A stretch of DNA of 64,000 nt, from positions 1,550,001 through 1,614,000 of the forward strand of contig OY970183.1 in NCBI GenBank assembly GCA_963708155.1. The letters run 5' to 3'. Source of the stretch: Methylovirgula sp963708155. GTDB taxonomy: Bacteria > Pseudomonadota > Alphaproteobacteria > Rhizobiales > Beijerinckiaceae. The notes under the pieces were generated by a model. It searched no databases. It saw only the letters and a program-made list of their open reading frames with translations, and was not told the DNA's origin. The position numbers and the translations under genes were made by a program. Numbering within the stretch: the first letter of the stretch is position 1; every line of letters starts with the position of its first letter. This document shows positions 56,313-64,000 of this stretch, piece by piece.

Positions 56313-56577
56313 CTGCTCCTCCGCGCTGCGTCCAAAATATAGGCAAAAGCCGGCGTCTGGCCAGTCTCGCCGTGTCGAGCGAAAGTGCCGCCGCACTATG
56401 CAGCCGTGGACGGGTTGCGCGCAAAAAAGCCATATGTTAGGGACCCTGCGCCTTGGGAGGGATGGCGAGTTTCGGCCCAAACCGGGTTTTCTCCTGCCCG
56501 CTTGCGGTTGCTCGCGAATTGCTGCGCGAACTCTTGGAAGCCGGGCCATTTGCCTTCGGATTCAAGGGTTAATTGTC

Positions 56578-57141
56578 TTGGCGCAAGACGAAAGCATCGT
56601 ATCGGGAGTAGGCGGCCGCTATGCCATGGCGCTCTATGAGCTCGCCAAGGAGCAGGGCCTGACCGATCAGGTCGCCAAAGACCTTGAAAATTTCGCGGCG
56701 CTGGTCGCCGGGAGCAAGGATCTCAAAAGATTCGTTTCCGCGCCGATTTATTCCGCCGAGGAGCAATTGCGGGCGTTGAACGACATTCTCGCCCAGGCAG
56801 GCATTTCCGGCATTTCCGCCAATTTCGTGAAGCTCGTCGCGCTGAAGCGCCGGCTGACGCATATCGGCGACATCATCGCCGATTTCCACAAGCTCGACGA
56901 TCAGGACAAGGGCCGTATCCGCGCCGAGGTGACGGCCGCCGAGCCGCTGAAGGATGCGCATGTCGCGGCGCTGAAAAGCGCCCTCGCCGAAGCCACCGGC
57001 GGCAAATCCGTCGCGCTCGACTTGAAGGTCGATCCCGGCATCATCGGCGGCCTTGTCGTCAAGCTCGGCTCGCGCATGATCGACGGCTCGCTCAAAACCA
57101 AACTCAATTCTCTCCGCACACGTTTGAAAGAGGTCGGCTGA
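56578..57141 (+). CDS. atpH: F1 ATP synthase delta subunit
   Basis: The 187-residue protein starts at TTG 56578, with AAGGGTT eight bases upstream; a longer frame reaching back to 56239 has no family sequence. SGVGGRYAMALYELAKEQGL and FVSAPIYSAEEQLRALNDIL are typical of the subunit. The C-terminal VDPGIIGGLVVKLGSRMIDG is the conserved end. It links F1 to the peripheral stalk. The stop overlaps the atpA start (TGATG). Confidence 0.93.
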   Translation: MAQDESIVSGVGGRYAMALYELAKEQGLTDQVAKDLENFAALVAGSKDLKRFVSAPIYSAEEQLRALNDILAQAGISGISANFVKLVALKRRLTHIGDIIADFHKLDDQDKGRIRAEVTAAEPLKDAHVAALKSALAEATGGKSVALDLKVDPGIIGGLVVKLGSRMIDGSLKTKLNSLRTRLKEVG

Positions 57142-58671
57142 TGGATATCCGCGCCGCAGAGATTTCATCGATCCTGAAGAAAGAGATCGCCAATTTCGGC
57201 AACTGACGCTGAAGTCACCGAAGTCGGTCAGGTTCTCTCGGTCGGTGACGGCATCGCCCGCGTTTATGGCCTCGACAACGTCCAGGCCGGCGAAATGGTC
57301 GCCTTCGAGATCGGCGTGCGCGGCATGGCGCTGAACCTCGAGAACGACAATGTCGGCATCGTCATCTTCGGCTCCGACCGCGACATCAAGGAAGGCCAGA
57401 CGGTCAAGCGCACCGGCGCCATCGTTGACGTGCCGGTCGGCAAGGAACTGCTTGGCCGCGTCGTCGACGCGCTCGGCAATCCGATCGACGGCAAGGGCCC
57501 GATCAATGCGACGCGCCGCGCCCGCGTCGACGTCAAGGCGCCCGGCATCATTCCGCGCAAATCCGTGCATGAGCCGATGTCCACCGGCCTCAAGGCGATC
57601 GACGCGCTGATCCCGATCGGCCGCGGCCAGCGCGAACTCATCATCGGCGACCGCCAGACCGGCAAGACCGCGGTGGCGCTCGATGCGATCCTCAATCAGA
57701 AGTCGATCAATCAGGGCACCGACGAGAGCGCCAAGCTCTATTGCGTCTATGTCGCCGTCGGCCAGAAGCGCTCGACCGTGGCGCAATTCGTCAAGGTGCT
57801 CGAGGAGCATGGCGCGCTCGAATATTCGATCGTCGTCGCCGCCACCGCGTCCGATCCGGCGCCGATGCAGTTCCTCGCGCCGTTCGCCGGCTGCGCGATG
57901 GGCGAATATTTCCGCGACAACGGCATGCATGCGCTGATCGTCTATGACGATCTCTCAAAGCAGGCCGTCGCCTATCGTCAGATGTCGCTGCTGCTGCGCC
58001 GCCCGCCGGGCCGTGAAGCCTATCCGGGCGACGTGTTCTATCTTCACTCGCGCCTGCTAGAGCGCGCCGCCAAGCTTAACGACGAGCATGGCAACGGCTC
58101 GCTCACCGCGCTGCCGGTCATCGAGACGCAGGCCAACGACGTCTCGGCCTATATTCCGACCAACGTGATCTCGATCACCGATGGCCAGATCTTCCTCGAG
58201 ACGGATCTTTTCTATCAGGGCATCCGTCCGGCGGTGAACGTCGGCCTCTCGGTCTCGCGCGTCGGCTCTTCGGCGCAGACGAAGTCGATGAAAAAGGTCG
58301 CCGGCAAGATCAAGGGCGAGCTGGCGCAATATCGCGAGATGGCGGCTTTCGCGCAGTTCGGTTCCGATCTCGACGCGACGACGCAGCGGCTGCTTGCGCG
58401 TGGCTCGCGCCTCACCGAGCTTCTGAAGCAGGCGCAGTTCTCGCCGCTGAAGATCGAGGAGCAGGTCTGCGTGATCTACGCCGGCGTCAACGGCTATCTC
58501 GATGCCCTGCCGGTCAACCGCGTCAAGCCGTTCGAGGACGGGCTGCTGGCGCTGCTGCGCTCGAGCCATTCGGATCTCCTCGCGACGATCCGTGATTCGA
58601 AGGATCTCTCGGACGATTCGGCCGCCAAGCTGAAATCGATCGTCGAAACCTATGCCAAATCCTTCGCGTGA
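57141..58671 (+). CDS. atpA: F1 ATP synthase alpha subunit, frameshifted near the start
   Basis: The start MDIRAAEISSILKKEIANFG is at 57141. One extra base at about 57201 creates an immediate TGA. In the next frame the protein continues (T)DAEVTEVGQVLSVGDGIARV, then LIIGDRQTGKTAVALDAILN (the P-loop) and all other alpha blocks. It ends IVETYAKSFA. Repaired length is about 509 residues. A gene call that begins at the internal ATG 57295 would lose 51 residues. Confidence 0.95.
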
Positions 58672-58706
58672 GGCAGCAGACGCATTGAACTGAGAGCGGA
58701 GCCGAC

Positions 58707-59574
58707 ATGCCCTCGTTGAAGGACCTGCGCAATCGCATCGCCTCGGTCAAGGCGACGCAGAAGATCACCAAGGCGATGCAAATGGTCGCCGCGGCCAAGC
58801 TGCGCCGCGCGCAATTGGCGGCCGAAGCGGCGCGGCCTTTCGCCGAGCGCATGGAAAAGGTGCTGGCCAATATTTCCGCTGGCTTCAGCGGCACCAAGCC
58901 GCCGCTGCTCGGCGGTACGGGCAATGATGCGAATCAGCTTCTCGTCGTCTGCACGGCCGAGCGCGGCCTTTGCGGCGCCTTCAATTCCTCGATCGCACGT
59001 CTCGCGCGTGACAAGGCGGTGGAGCTGCAGGCGCAGGGCAAGAAGGTCAAGATTATGTGCGTCGGCCGCAAGGGCTATGATCTTCTGAAGCGCCAGTTCG
59101 CTAACGAGATCATCGAAGTCATCGAATTGCGCGGCGTACGCCAGCTCGGCTTCGGTAACGCCGACGAGATCGGCCGCAAGATCATCGCGCTTTTCGAGAA
59201 GGGCGAGTTCGATGTCGCGACGCTCTTCTTCTCGCGCTTCCGCTCGGTGATCGCGCAAATTCCGACGGCGTTGCAGATCATCCCCGCGGAGCTTTCGGCG
59301 CAGCGGCGGCCATGCGCATGTCCACTACGAGACCGAGCCCGAGCCGAACGAGGTTCTCTCCCAGCTTTTGCCGCGGAATATCTCGGTGCAGGTATTCCGC
59401 GCGCTTCTCGAAAACGCCGCGTCCGAGCAGGGCGCGCGGATGAGCGCGATGGACAACGCCACGCGCAACGCCGGCGAAATGATCAAGAAGCAGACATTGA
59501 AATATAACCGCACACGTCAGGCGATGATCACGAAAGAACTCATCGAAATCATCTCCGGCGCCGAGGCGCTCTAA
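58707..59574 (+). CDS. atpG: F1 ATP synthase gamma subunit, frameshifted
   Basis: The subunit begins MPSLKDLRNRIASVKATQKI, with the central shaft helix KAMQMVAAAKLRRAQLAAEA and CTAERGLCGAFNSSIARLAR. Near 59301 one extra base shifts the frame. The rest resumes as SGGHAHVHYETEPEPNEVLS and ends with SAMDNATRNAGEMIKKQTLK then YNRTRQAMITKELIEIISGA. Repaired length is about 288 residues. It lies between atpA and atpD. Confidence 0.94.
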
Positions 59575-59586
59575 AGAGGACGAAGC

Positions 59587-61032
59587 ATGGCCGACGAAAC
59601 CAAGTCCATTGGTCACATCACCCAGGTGATCGGCGCCGTCATCGACGTCAAGTTTGACGATCACCTGCCGCCGATCTTGAACGCGCTCGAGACGCAGAAC
59701 GGCGGTAATCGCCTGGTGCTCGAAGTGGCGCAGCATCTCGGCGAGAATACGGTGCGCACCATCGCCATGGACGTCTCCGAGGGCCTCGTGCGCGGCCAGG
59801 AGGTCGTCGATACCGGCGCGCCGATCAGCGTGCCCGTTGGCGACGAGACTCTGGGCCGCATCATGAACGTCATCGGCCAGCCGGTCGATGAAGCCGGCCC
59901 GATCAAGACCGCAAGCCGTCGCGCCATCCATCAGCCCGCGCCTTCCTATGCCGATCAGGCGACGGAAGCGCAGATTCTCGAAACCGGCATCAAGGTCGTC
60001 GATCTCCTCGCGCCTTATGCGAAGGGCGGCAAGATCGGCCTCTTCGGCGGCGCCGGGGTCGGCAAGACCGTGCTGATCATGGAGCTCATCAACAATATCG
60101 CCAAGGCGCACGGCGGCTATTCCGTCTTCGCCGGCGTCGGCGAGCGCACCCGCGAAGGCAACGATCTCTATCACGAGATGATCGAGTCGAAGGTCAACGT
60201 CGATCCGCATGAAAACAACGGTTCGGCCGCGGGTTCGAAATGCGCCCTCGTCTATGGCCAGATGAATGAGCCGCCGGGCGCGCGTATGCGCGTCGCGCTC
60301 TCCGGCCTCACCGTCGCGGAAGATTTCCGCGACCGGGGCCAGGACGTTCTGTTCTTCGTCGACAACATCTTCCGCTTCACCCAAGCTGGCTCGGAAGTGT
60401 CGGCGCTTCTCGGCCGCATTCCCTCGGCCGTCGGCTATCAGCCGACGCTCGCGACCGATATGGGCGATCTGCAGGAGCGCATCACGACGACCAACAAGGG
60501 CTCGATCACCTCGGTGCAGGCGATTTACGTCCCGGCCGACGACTTGACCGACCCAGCGCCGGCGACCTCCTTCGCCCATCTTGATGCGACGACAGTGCTC
60601 TCGCGCACGATCGCGGAAAAGGGCATCTATCCGGCGGTCGATCCGCTCGACTCGACCTCGCGCATGCTGTCGCCGCTCGTCGTCGGCGAGGAGCATTACA
60701 ACGTCGCCCGTCAGGTGCAGCAGATACTTCAGCGCTATAAGTCGCTGCAGGACATCATCGCCATCCTCGGCATGGACGAGCTTTCCGAGGAGGACAAGCT
60801 GACCGTCGCGCGCGCCCGCAAGATCGAGCGCTTCCTGTCGCAACCTTTCCACGTCGCGGAAGTTTTCACCGGCTCGCCTGGCAAGCTCGTGTCGCTCGCC
60901 GACACGATCAAGGGTTTCAAGGGCCTGATCGAGGGCAAGTACGACAATCTGCCGGAGGCCGCCTTCTACATGGTCGGTTCGATCGACGAAGCGGTGCAGA
61001 AGGCCGAGCGTCTGGCGAAGGAAGCCGCCTGA
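59587..61032 (+). CDS. atpD: F1 ATP synthase beta subunit
   Basis: The complete 481-residue catalytic subunit has the P-loop IGLFGGAGVGKTVLIMELIN, GERTREGNDLYHEMIESKVN, and SALLGRIPSAVGYQPTLATD. It begins MADETKSIGHITQVIGAVID behind GAGGACGAAGC. A small membrane protein gene starts two bases after its stop. No frame break is seen. Confidence 0.97.
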   Translation: MADETKSIGHITQVIGAVIDVKFDDHLPPILNALETQNGGNRLVLEVAQHLGENTVRTIAMDVSEGLVRGQEVVDTGAPISVPVGDETLGRIMNVIGQPVDEAGPIKTASRRAIHQPAPSYADQATEAQILETGIKVVDLLAPYAKGGKIGLFGGAGVGKTVLIMELINNIAKAHGGYSVFAGVGERTREGNDLYHEMIESKVNVDPHENNGSAAGSKCALVYGQMNEPPGARMRVALSGLTVAEDFRDRGQDVLFFVDNIFRFTQAGSEVSALLGRIPSAVGYQPTLATDMGDLQERITTTNKGSITSVQAIYVPADDLTDPAPATSFAHLDATTVLSRTIAEKGIYPAVDPLDSTSRMLSPLVVGEEHYNVARQVQQILQRYKSLQDIIAILGMDELSEEDKLTVARARKIERFLSQPFHVAEVFTGSPGKLVSLADTIKGFKGLIEGKYDNLPEAAFYMVGSIDEAVQKAERLAKEAA

Positions 61033-61033
61033 C

Positions 61034-61285
61034 ATGATGAACACGCGCGTCCTGTTTCTGATCATCGGATTGGGGCTGGGCGCGCTCGTCGGCTGGCTCA
61101 CGCGCCCGGAAGCGGCTGAAATCAAACTCGGGCCGATGTCGATCGAGGTTCAGGGCGATCACGCCGCCGGGGCGCACGATACCGGCCCTCTGACCAACAG
61201 CCAGATTCAGCATATTGCCGTTTATGCGGTTGCTGGCGGGGTGCTCGGCGCGCTTGCCGGCCTGCTCGTCACGCGGCGCGGCTAG
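61034..61285 (+). CDS. Small two-helix membrane protein inside the atp operon
   Basis: The 83-residue protein begins MMNTRVLFLIIGLGLGALVG, with a helix at about 5-22 and a second at about 61-79 (IAVYAVAGGVLGALAGLLVT) separated by a polar loop. It starts one base after atpD and ends 17 bases before atpC. I do not recognise a family. The placement between beta and epsilon is unusual and suggests co-translation with F1 subunits, but a role in the enzyme is not shown. Confidence 0.7.
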   Translation: MMNTRVLFLIIGLGLGALVGWLTRPEAAEIKLGPMSIEVQGDHAAGAHDTGPLTNSQIQHIAVYAVAGGVLGALAGLLVTRRG

Positions 61286-61302
61286 AAGGGTGAGAATTGA
61301 TC

Positions 61303-61704
61303 ATGCCGACTTTTCCCTTTGAACTCGTCTCGCCGGAAAAAATCGTCTTCTCGGGCGAAGTCGAAGCCGTCGTCGTCCCCGGCGTCGAGGGCGAGTTCAC
61401 GGTGTTGAAGGATCATGCGCCAACGCTCGCGCTGCTGAAGCCAGGCGTTATTGAATATGGTCAATCGCAGACGCAGAAGACGCGGCTCTTCGTCCGTGGC
61501 GGCTTTGCGCAGATCGCGCCGGACGGGTTGACGATCCTCGCCGAGCAAGCGATTGCGCTTGAAGAACTCGACGCCGCCAAGATCGACGCCGACCTCAAGG
61601 ATGCCGAAGAAGACGTCGCCGATGCGAAGTCCGACGAGGCGCGCCGCATCGCGACCGAAAAGCGCGACCAGCTCAACGAGCTGAAGGCGGCGCTGAAGCT
61701 GTAA
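61303..61704 (+). CDS. atpC: F1 ATP synthase epsilon subunit
   Basis: The 133-residue protein starts MPTFPFELVSPEKIVFSGEV at ATG 61303 behind AAGGGTGAG; a TTG six bases earlier is an alternative. The beta-sandwich has VVVPGVEGEFTVLKDHAPTL, and RLFVRGGFAQIAPDGLTILA follows. A short helical C terminus ends LNELKAALKL. It completes atpHAGDC; the Fo genes are not in this window, as is usual in this class. Confidence 0.94.
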   Translation: MPTFPFELVSPEKIVFSGEVEAVVVPGVEGEFTVLKDHAPTLALLKPGVIEYGQSQTQKTRLFVRGGFAQIAPDGLTILAEQAIALEELDAAKIDADLKDAEEDVADAKSDEARRIATEKRDQLNELKAALKL

Positions 61705-61709
61705 GCATC

Positions 61710-62411
61710 TTACTCGCCCGCGCCGACCAGTCTCGGCTCCGGTTGGTAGAGCGCGGGAAACAGACGGCGCAGATTGTCGATCTTCGGCAGATCGTTCTCG
61801 GCGATATAGCCATCGTCCGGATGCAGGGCCGCGAAGTCCTGATGGTAGCCTTCCGCCGGATAGAAACCCCTGAGCGGATCGACGCGCGTCACGATCCTCG
61901 CGTCGAAGACGTGGGCCTTGCCCAATTGTGCGATATAGGCTTTGGCGACTTTCTTTTGCCCCTCGTTGGCAGCGAAAATGACCGAGCGGTATTGGCTGCC
62001 GACATCCGGGCCTTGCCGATTTAACTCTGTCGGGTCGGTCGCGACCGAGAAATAGATCTGCAGAATCTGTCCATAGCTGATGATGCGCGGGTCGAAAGTG
62101 ATCCGCACCGACTCGGCGTGGCCGGTCTCGCCGGTGCCGACCAACCCATAATGGGCGTTGGCCGCGCTGCCGCCGGAATAGCCCGAGAGCGCTTGCGTGA
62201 CCCCCCTCACATGCTGAAAGACGCCTTGCACGCCCCAGAAGCAGCCGCCAGCGATGACGGCGGTTTCGCTTTCCGCCCGCGGCGGCTCGTCGATAGCCGG
62301 CGCCGGCGCGCGCATCGCGGGCTCGGCGTTGCCATGCGAGCTCGACCAGAGAGCTCCGGTAGCGATCAGCGCTGCCGCGCCGAGGCCCAAAATCAACTGC
62401 CGTTGTGACAT
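61710..62411 (-). CDS. msrA: Periplasmic peptide-methionine (S)-S-oxide reductase
   Basis: The 233-residue protein has an N-terminal signal or anchor (LILGLGAAALIATGALWSSS). The active site is VIAGGCFWGVQGVFQHVRGV. The MsrA blocks GYSGGSAANAHYGLVGTGET then GHAESVRITFD, and GYHQDFAALHPDDGY, are present. It reduces methionine sulfoxide in exported proteins. It lies ten bases downstream of the DipZ-like gene, which could supply electrons. Confidence 0.94.
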   Translation of the reverse strand: MSQRQLILGLGAAALIATGALWSSSHGNAEPAMRAPAPAIDEPPRAESETAVIAGGCFWGVQGVFQHVRGVTQALSGYSGGSAANAHYGLVGTGETGHAESVRITFDPRIISYGQILQIYFSVATDPTELNRQGPDVGSQYRSVIFAANEGQKKVAKAYIAQLGKAHVFDARIVTRVDPLRGFYPAEGYHQDFAALHPDDGYIAENDLPKIDNLRRLFPALYQPEPRLVGAGE

Positions 62412-62420
62412 AGGCGCCTC

Positions 62421-64000
62421 CTATCCGAATGTGAAAGCGAAAGCCTCGACGCCGGGGTCGAGGAATTGAATTTCGAACGTGCGGTCAGCGACGGCGCCCT
62501 TTTGCCGGACGAGTTGATAAAGCCTCTGCTCCGTCACCGTCCCGTTGCCAGCAGCGTCCACATCGGCGCCGTGGTCGGCGCCCGGGACGCGCCCGTCGAT
62601 AAGAATGTGGAAGCGCACCGGCTTGCCGCCTTCGCTCGGCCCGAGCACCAGATGCAGGTCGCGCGCGTGAAAGCGATAGGTGATCCAGCCGTCACGCGCA
62701 TTGAGGGCCGCGTGCTCGCCGCTGACGGTCCAATCGCCAGTCAGGCCCCATTGGTTCAACGCAAGATTAGGCGCGAGCGTATAGACATGCGGCACGTTCC
62801 GCGCCGCAGACTCGGTCGAAGCAAAATTCTCCGCCCGATCGAAGCCGATATAGGTTTCGGGCGATTGCACATCCGCCATGTCCGGCGCGGCCTCGGCGCC
62901 GCCGGCCGAGACTTTGACGATTTTCTGAGCGTTAGCGTCGGCCGCATCGGTGTTCCGCCCGGCTTCGGCAAGAAGCTGCCGGATGATTTTCTCCGAGCCG
63001 GCGTAATCGCCTTCGCCGAAATGATGGTGGCGGATGCGGCCTTGCGCATCGATAAAATAATGCGCAGGCCAGAACTCATTGTTGAAGCCCTGCCAGATGG
63101 CATAATCGTTGTCGATCGCGACCGGATAGGTGACGCCGAGTTCGCGCACGGCGCGTCGGACATTGTCGACATTCTTTTCGAAGGCGAATTCCGGCGCGTG
63201 CACACCGATGACGACAAGGCCCTTGTCTTTGTATTTTTCGGCCCAGGCGCGAACGTAGGGCAGCGTGCGCAGGCAATTGATGCACGAGTACGTCCAGAAA
63301 TCGACCAGCACGACTTTGCCGCGCAAGCTCTCGGCGGTGAGAGGCGGCGAGTTCAGCCATTGCGTCGCGCCCGCGAGCGGGGGAATTTCGCCTTCGACCG
63401 GGAGTGCCGTTGCGGCGGAATGATGCGCCGACATCATCATCATGCTGCCGGCGCCCTCGTTCATCACCACCGAAGCCGCGGGCTCCTGCGGCCGCGTCTT
63501 GTCGATCAGGGCCTGCTCGAGTGCATTGGTTGGCGCCGCCGAAAGCTGAGTCAAGAATCCGGTATCAAGGCCGAGCGCGATTGCGGCGACACCGGCGAGC
63601 ACCGCGACGCCCAGTCCACGGCGGACCCATTCACCCGCGCCGAGCGCGCGTTTCATCGTGGCGAAGACGCGCCCGCCGATCAGCAGAGCGCAGGCCAGCG
63701 AGGTCGCTGCGCCGGCGGCATAGGCGAGCAGCAGGAGCGAGGTTTTGGCGTTGGCGCCTTGCAGTGCGGCGCCGGTCAGGACAAGCCCGAGGATCGGCCC
63801 GGCGCAGGGCGCCCAGAGCAGGCCGGTCGCAATCCCAAGCACGAAAGATGAGAGAATCTTTTCGCCATCGCGAGCCTCTGTCGCCGCCGATTGCGACAGC
63901 CGGTTGCCGAGCGCGACGATGGGCCGGGTCAATCGGTCGGCGATCGCCGGGACGAGCAGGGTCAGGCCGAATATGGCGAGCAGCACGAGCGCGGCGATGC
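62421..64000 (-). CDS. DipZ-like CcdA/thioredoxin fusion protein, 5' end outside window
   Basis: The frame is open at the right edge, so the N terminus is missing. The membrane part carries the CcdA motif GLLWAPCAGPILGLVLTGAA. A periplasmic thioredoxin-like domain has VDFWTYSCINCLRTLPYVRA (CINC). The C-terminal domain (GWITYRFHARDLHLVLGPSE, LIDGRVPGADHGADVDAAGN) is typical of DipZ. It would carry electrons from cytosolic thioredoxin to periplasmic partners such as the adjacent MsrA. An internal GTG near 63986 is not taken as the start. Confidence 0.87.
   Translation of the reverse strand, partial: IAALVLLAIFGLTLLVPAIADRLTRPIVALGNRLSQSAATEARDGEKILSSFVLGIATGLLWAPCAGPILGLVLTGAALQGANAKTSLLLLAYAAGAATSLACALLIGGRVFATMKRALGAGEWVRRGLGVAVLAGVAAIALGLDTGFLTQLSAAPTNALEQALIDKTRPQEPAASVVMNEGAGSMMMMSAHHSAATALPVEGEIPPLAGATQWLNSPPLTAESLRGKVVLVDFWTYSCINCLRTLPYVRAWAEKYKDKGLVVIGVHAPEFAFEKNVDNVRRAVRELGVTYPVAIDNDYAIWQGFNNEFWPAHYFIDAQGRIRHHHFGEGDYAGSEKIIRQLLAEAGRNTDAADANAQKIVKVSAGGAEAAPDMADVQSPETYIGFDRAENFASTESAARNVPHVYTLAPNLALNQWGLTGDWTVSGEHAALNARDGWITYRFHARDLHLVLGPSEGGKPVRFHILIDGRVPGADHGADVDAAGNGTVTEQRLYQLVRQKGAVADRTFEIQFLDPGVEAFAFTFG

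Noticed and set aside
59278..61125. 615-residue open frame antisense to atpD
   Set aside because: Shadow of the intact beta-subunit gene.

Overview
The window reads as a chromosomal segment of a GC-rich alphaproteobacterium of the order Hyphomicrobiales (Rhizobiales). A Beijerinckiaceae-like or related methylotroph/PHB-forming lineage is plausible but not proven. The evidence is the gene order tsaB-rimI-miaB-phoH-ybeY-corC-lnt-xre-metK-trmB, the RegB/RegA redox pair, intracellular PHB depolymerase, ornithine-lipid genes, a separate atpHAGDC cluster and a Rhizobiales-style palindromic repeat. I see no plasmid, phage, transposon or CRISPR locus; almost everything is core or near-core.

Layout. 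1-11.1 kb: 3' part missing glnD, then gshB, a chemotaxis receptor, a Nit1-type amidase, an NRAMP-like transporter, a His/Gly-rich exported LTXXQ protein, and pgeF-midA-lgt. 11.2-19.2 kb: ubiK-mmcB, regA/regB, phaZ behind a perfect PhaR-type palindrome, a YgjP-type peptidase, trmB, metK and an XRE regulator. 19.4-27.5 kb: lnt, corC, ybeY, phoH, miaB, rimI, tsaB, an Nfu-type Fe-S carrier and a VOC protein. 27.7-35.7 kb: a PhnA-like protein, a tRNA with CAU anticodon, an OmpA/MotB-like plus MotA/ExbB-like pair, suhB, an EVE-domain protein, gpsA, tsaD, then divergent hemC-hemD. 35.7-42.2 kb: an ABC-2 exporter pair resembling those linked to PQQ alcohol dehydrogenases, a small cytochrome c, a NitT/TauT-type importer operon ending in a HAD phosphatase and mutT, and an L,D-transpeptidase. 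42.4-56.3 kb: an M3 peptidase, divergent olsA/olsB, argJ, a parvulin PPIase, secA, a small exported protein, a transglutaminase, priA and a thiol-redox protein. 56.5-64 kb: atpH-A-G-D-(small membrane protein)-C, then periplasmic msrA and a DipZ-like CcdA-thioredoxin protein running off the right edge.

A dominant technical feature is single-base frameshifts in otherwise well-conserved genes: glnD, corC, ybeY, phoH (2), miaB, a VOC gene, the EVE gene, gpsA, tsaD, priA (5, including two compensating pairs), atpA and atpG. Several are normally essential, and the protein sequence resumes perfectly in another frame, so I treat these as sequence or assembly errors. They cluster at 21.8-33 kb and 53-59.3 kb. 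In-frame gene calls there would produce false truncations and a false tsaD-gpsA fusion.

Functional links: gshB next to a deaminated-glutathione-type amidase; RegBA divergent from phaZ; MsrA with a DipZ-like electron source; OlsA with OlsB; and two candidate stories worth testing, the uncharacterised MotA/OmpA stator pair and the small two-helix membrane protein inserted between the ATP synthase beta and epsilon genes. I found no convincing undescribed defence or mobile system.
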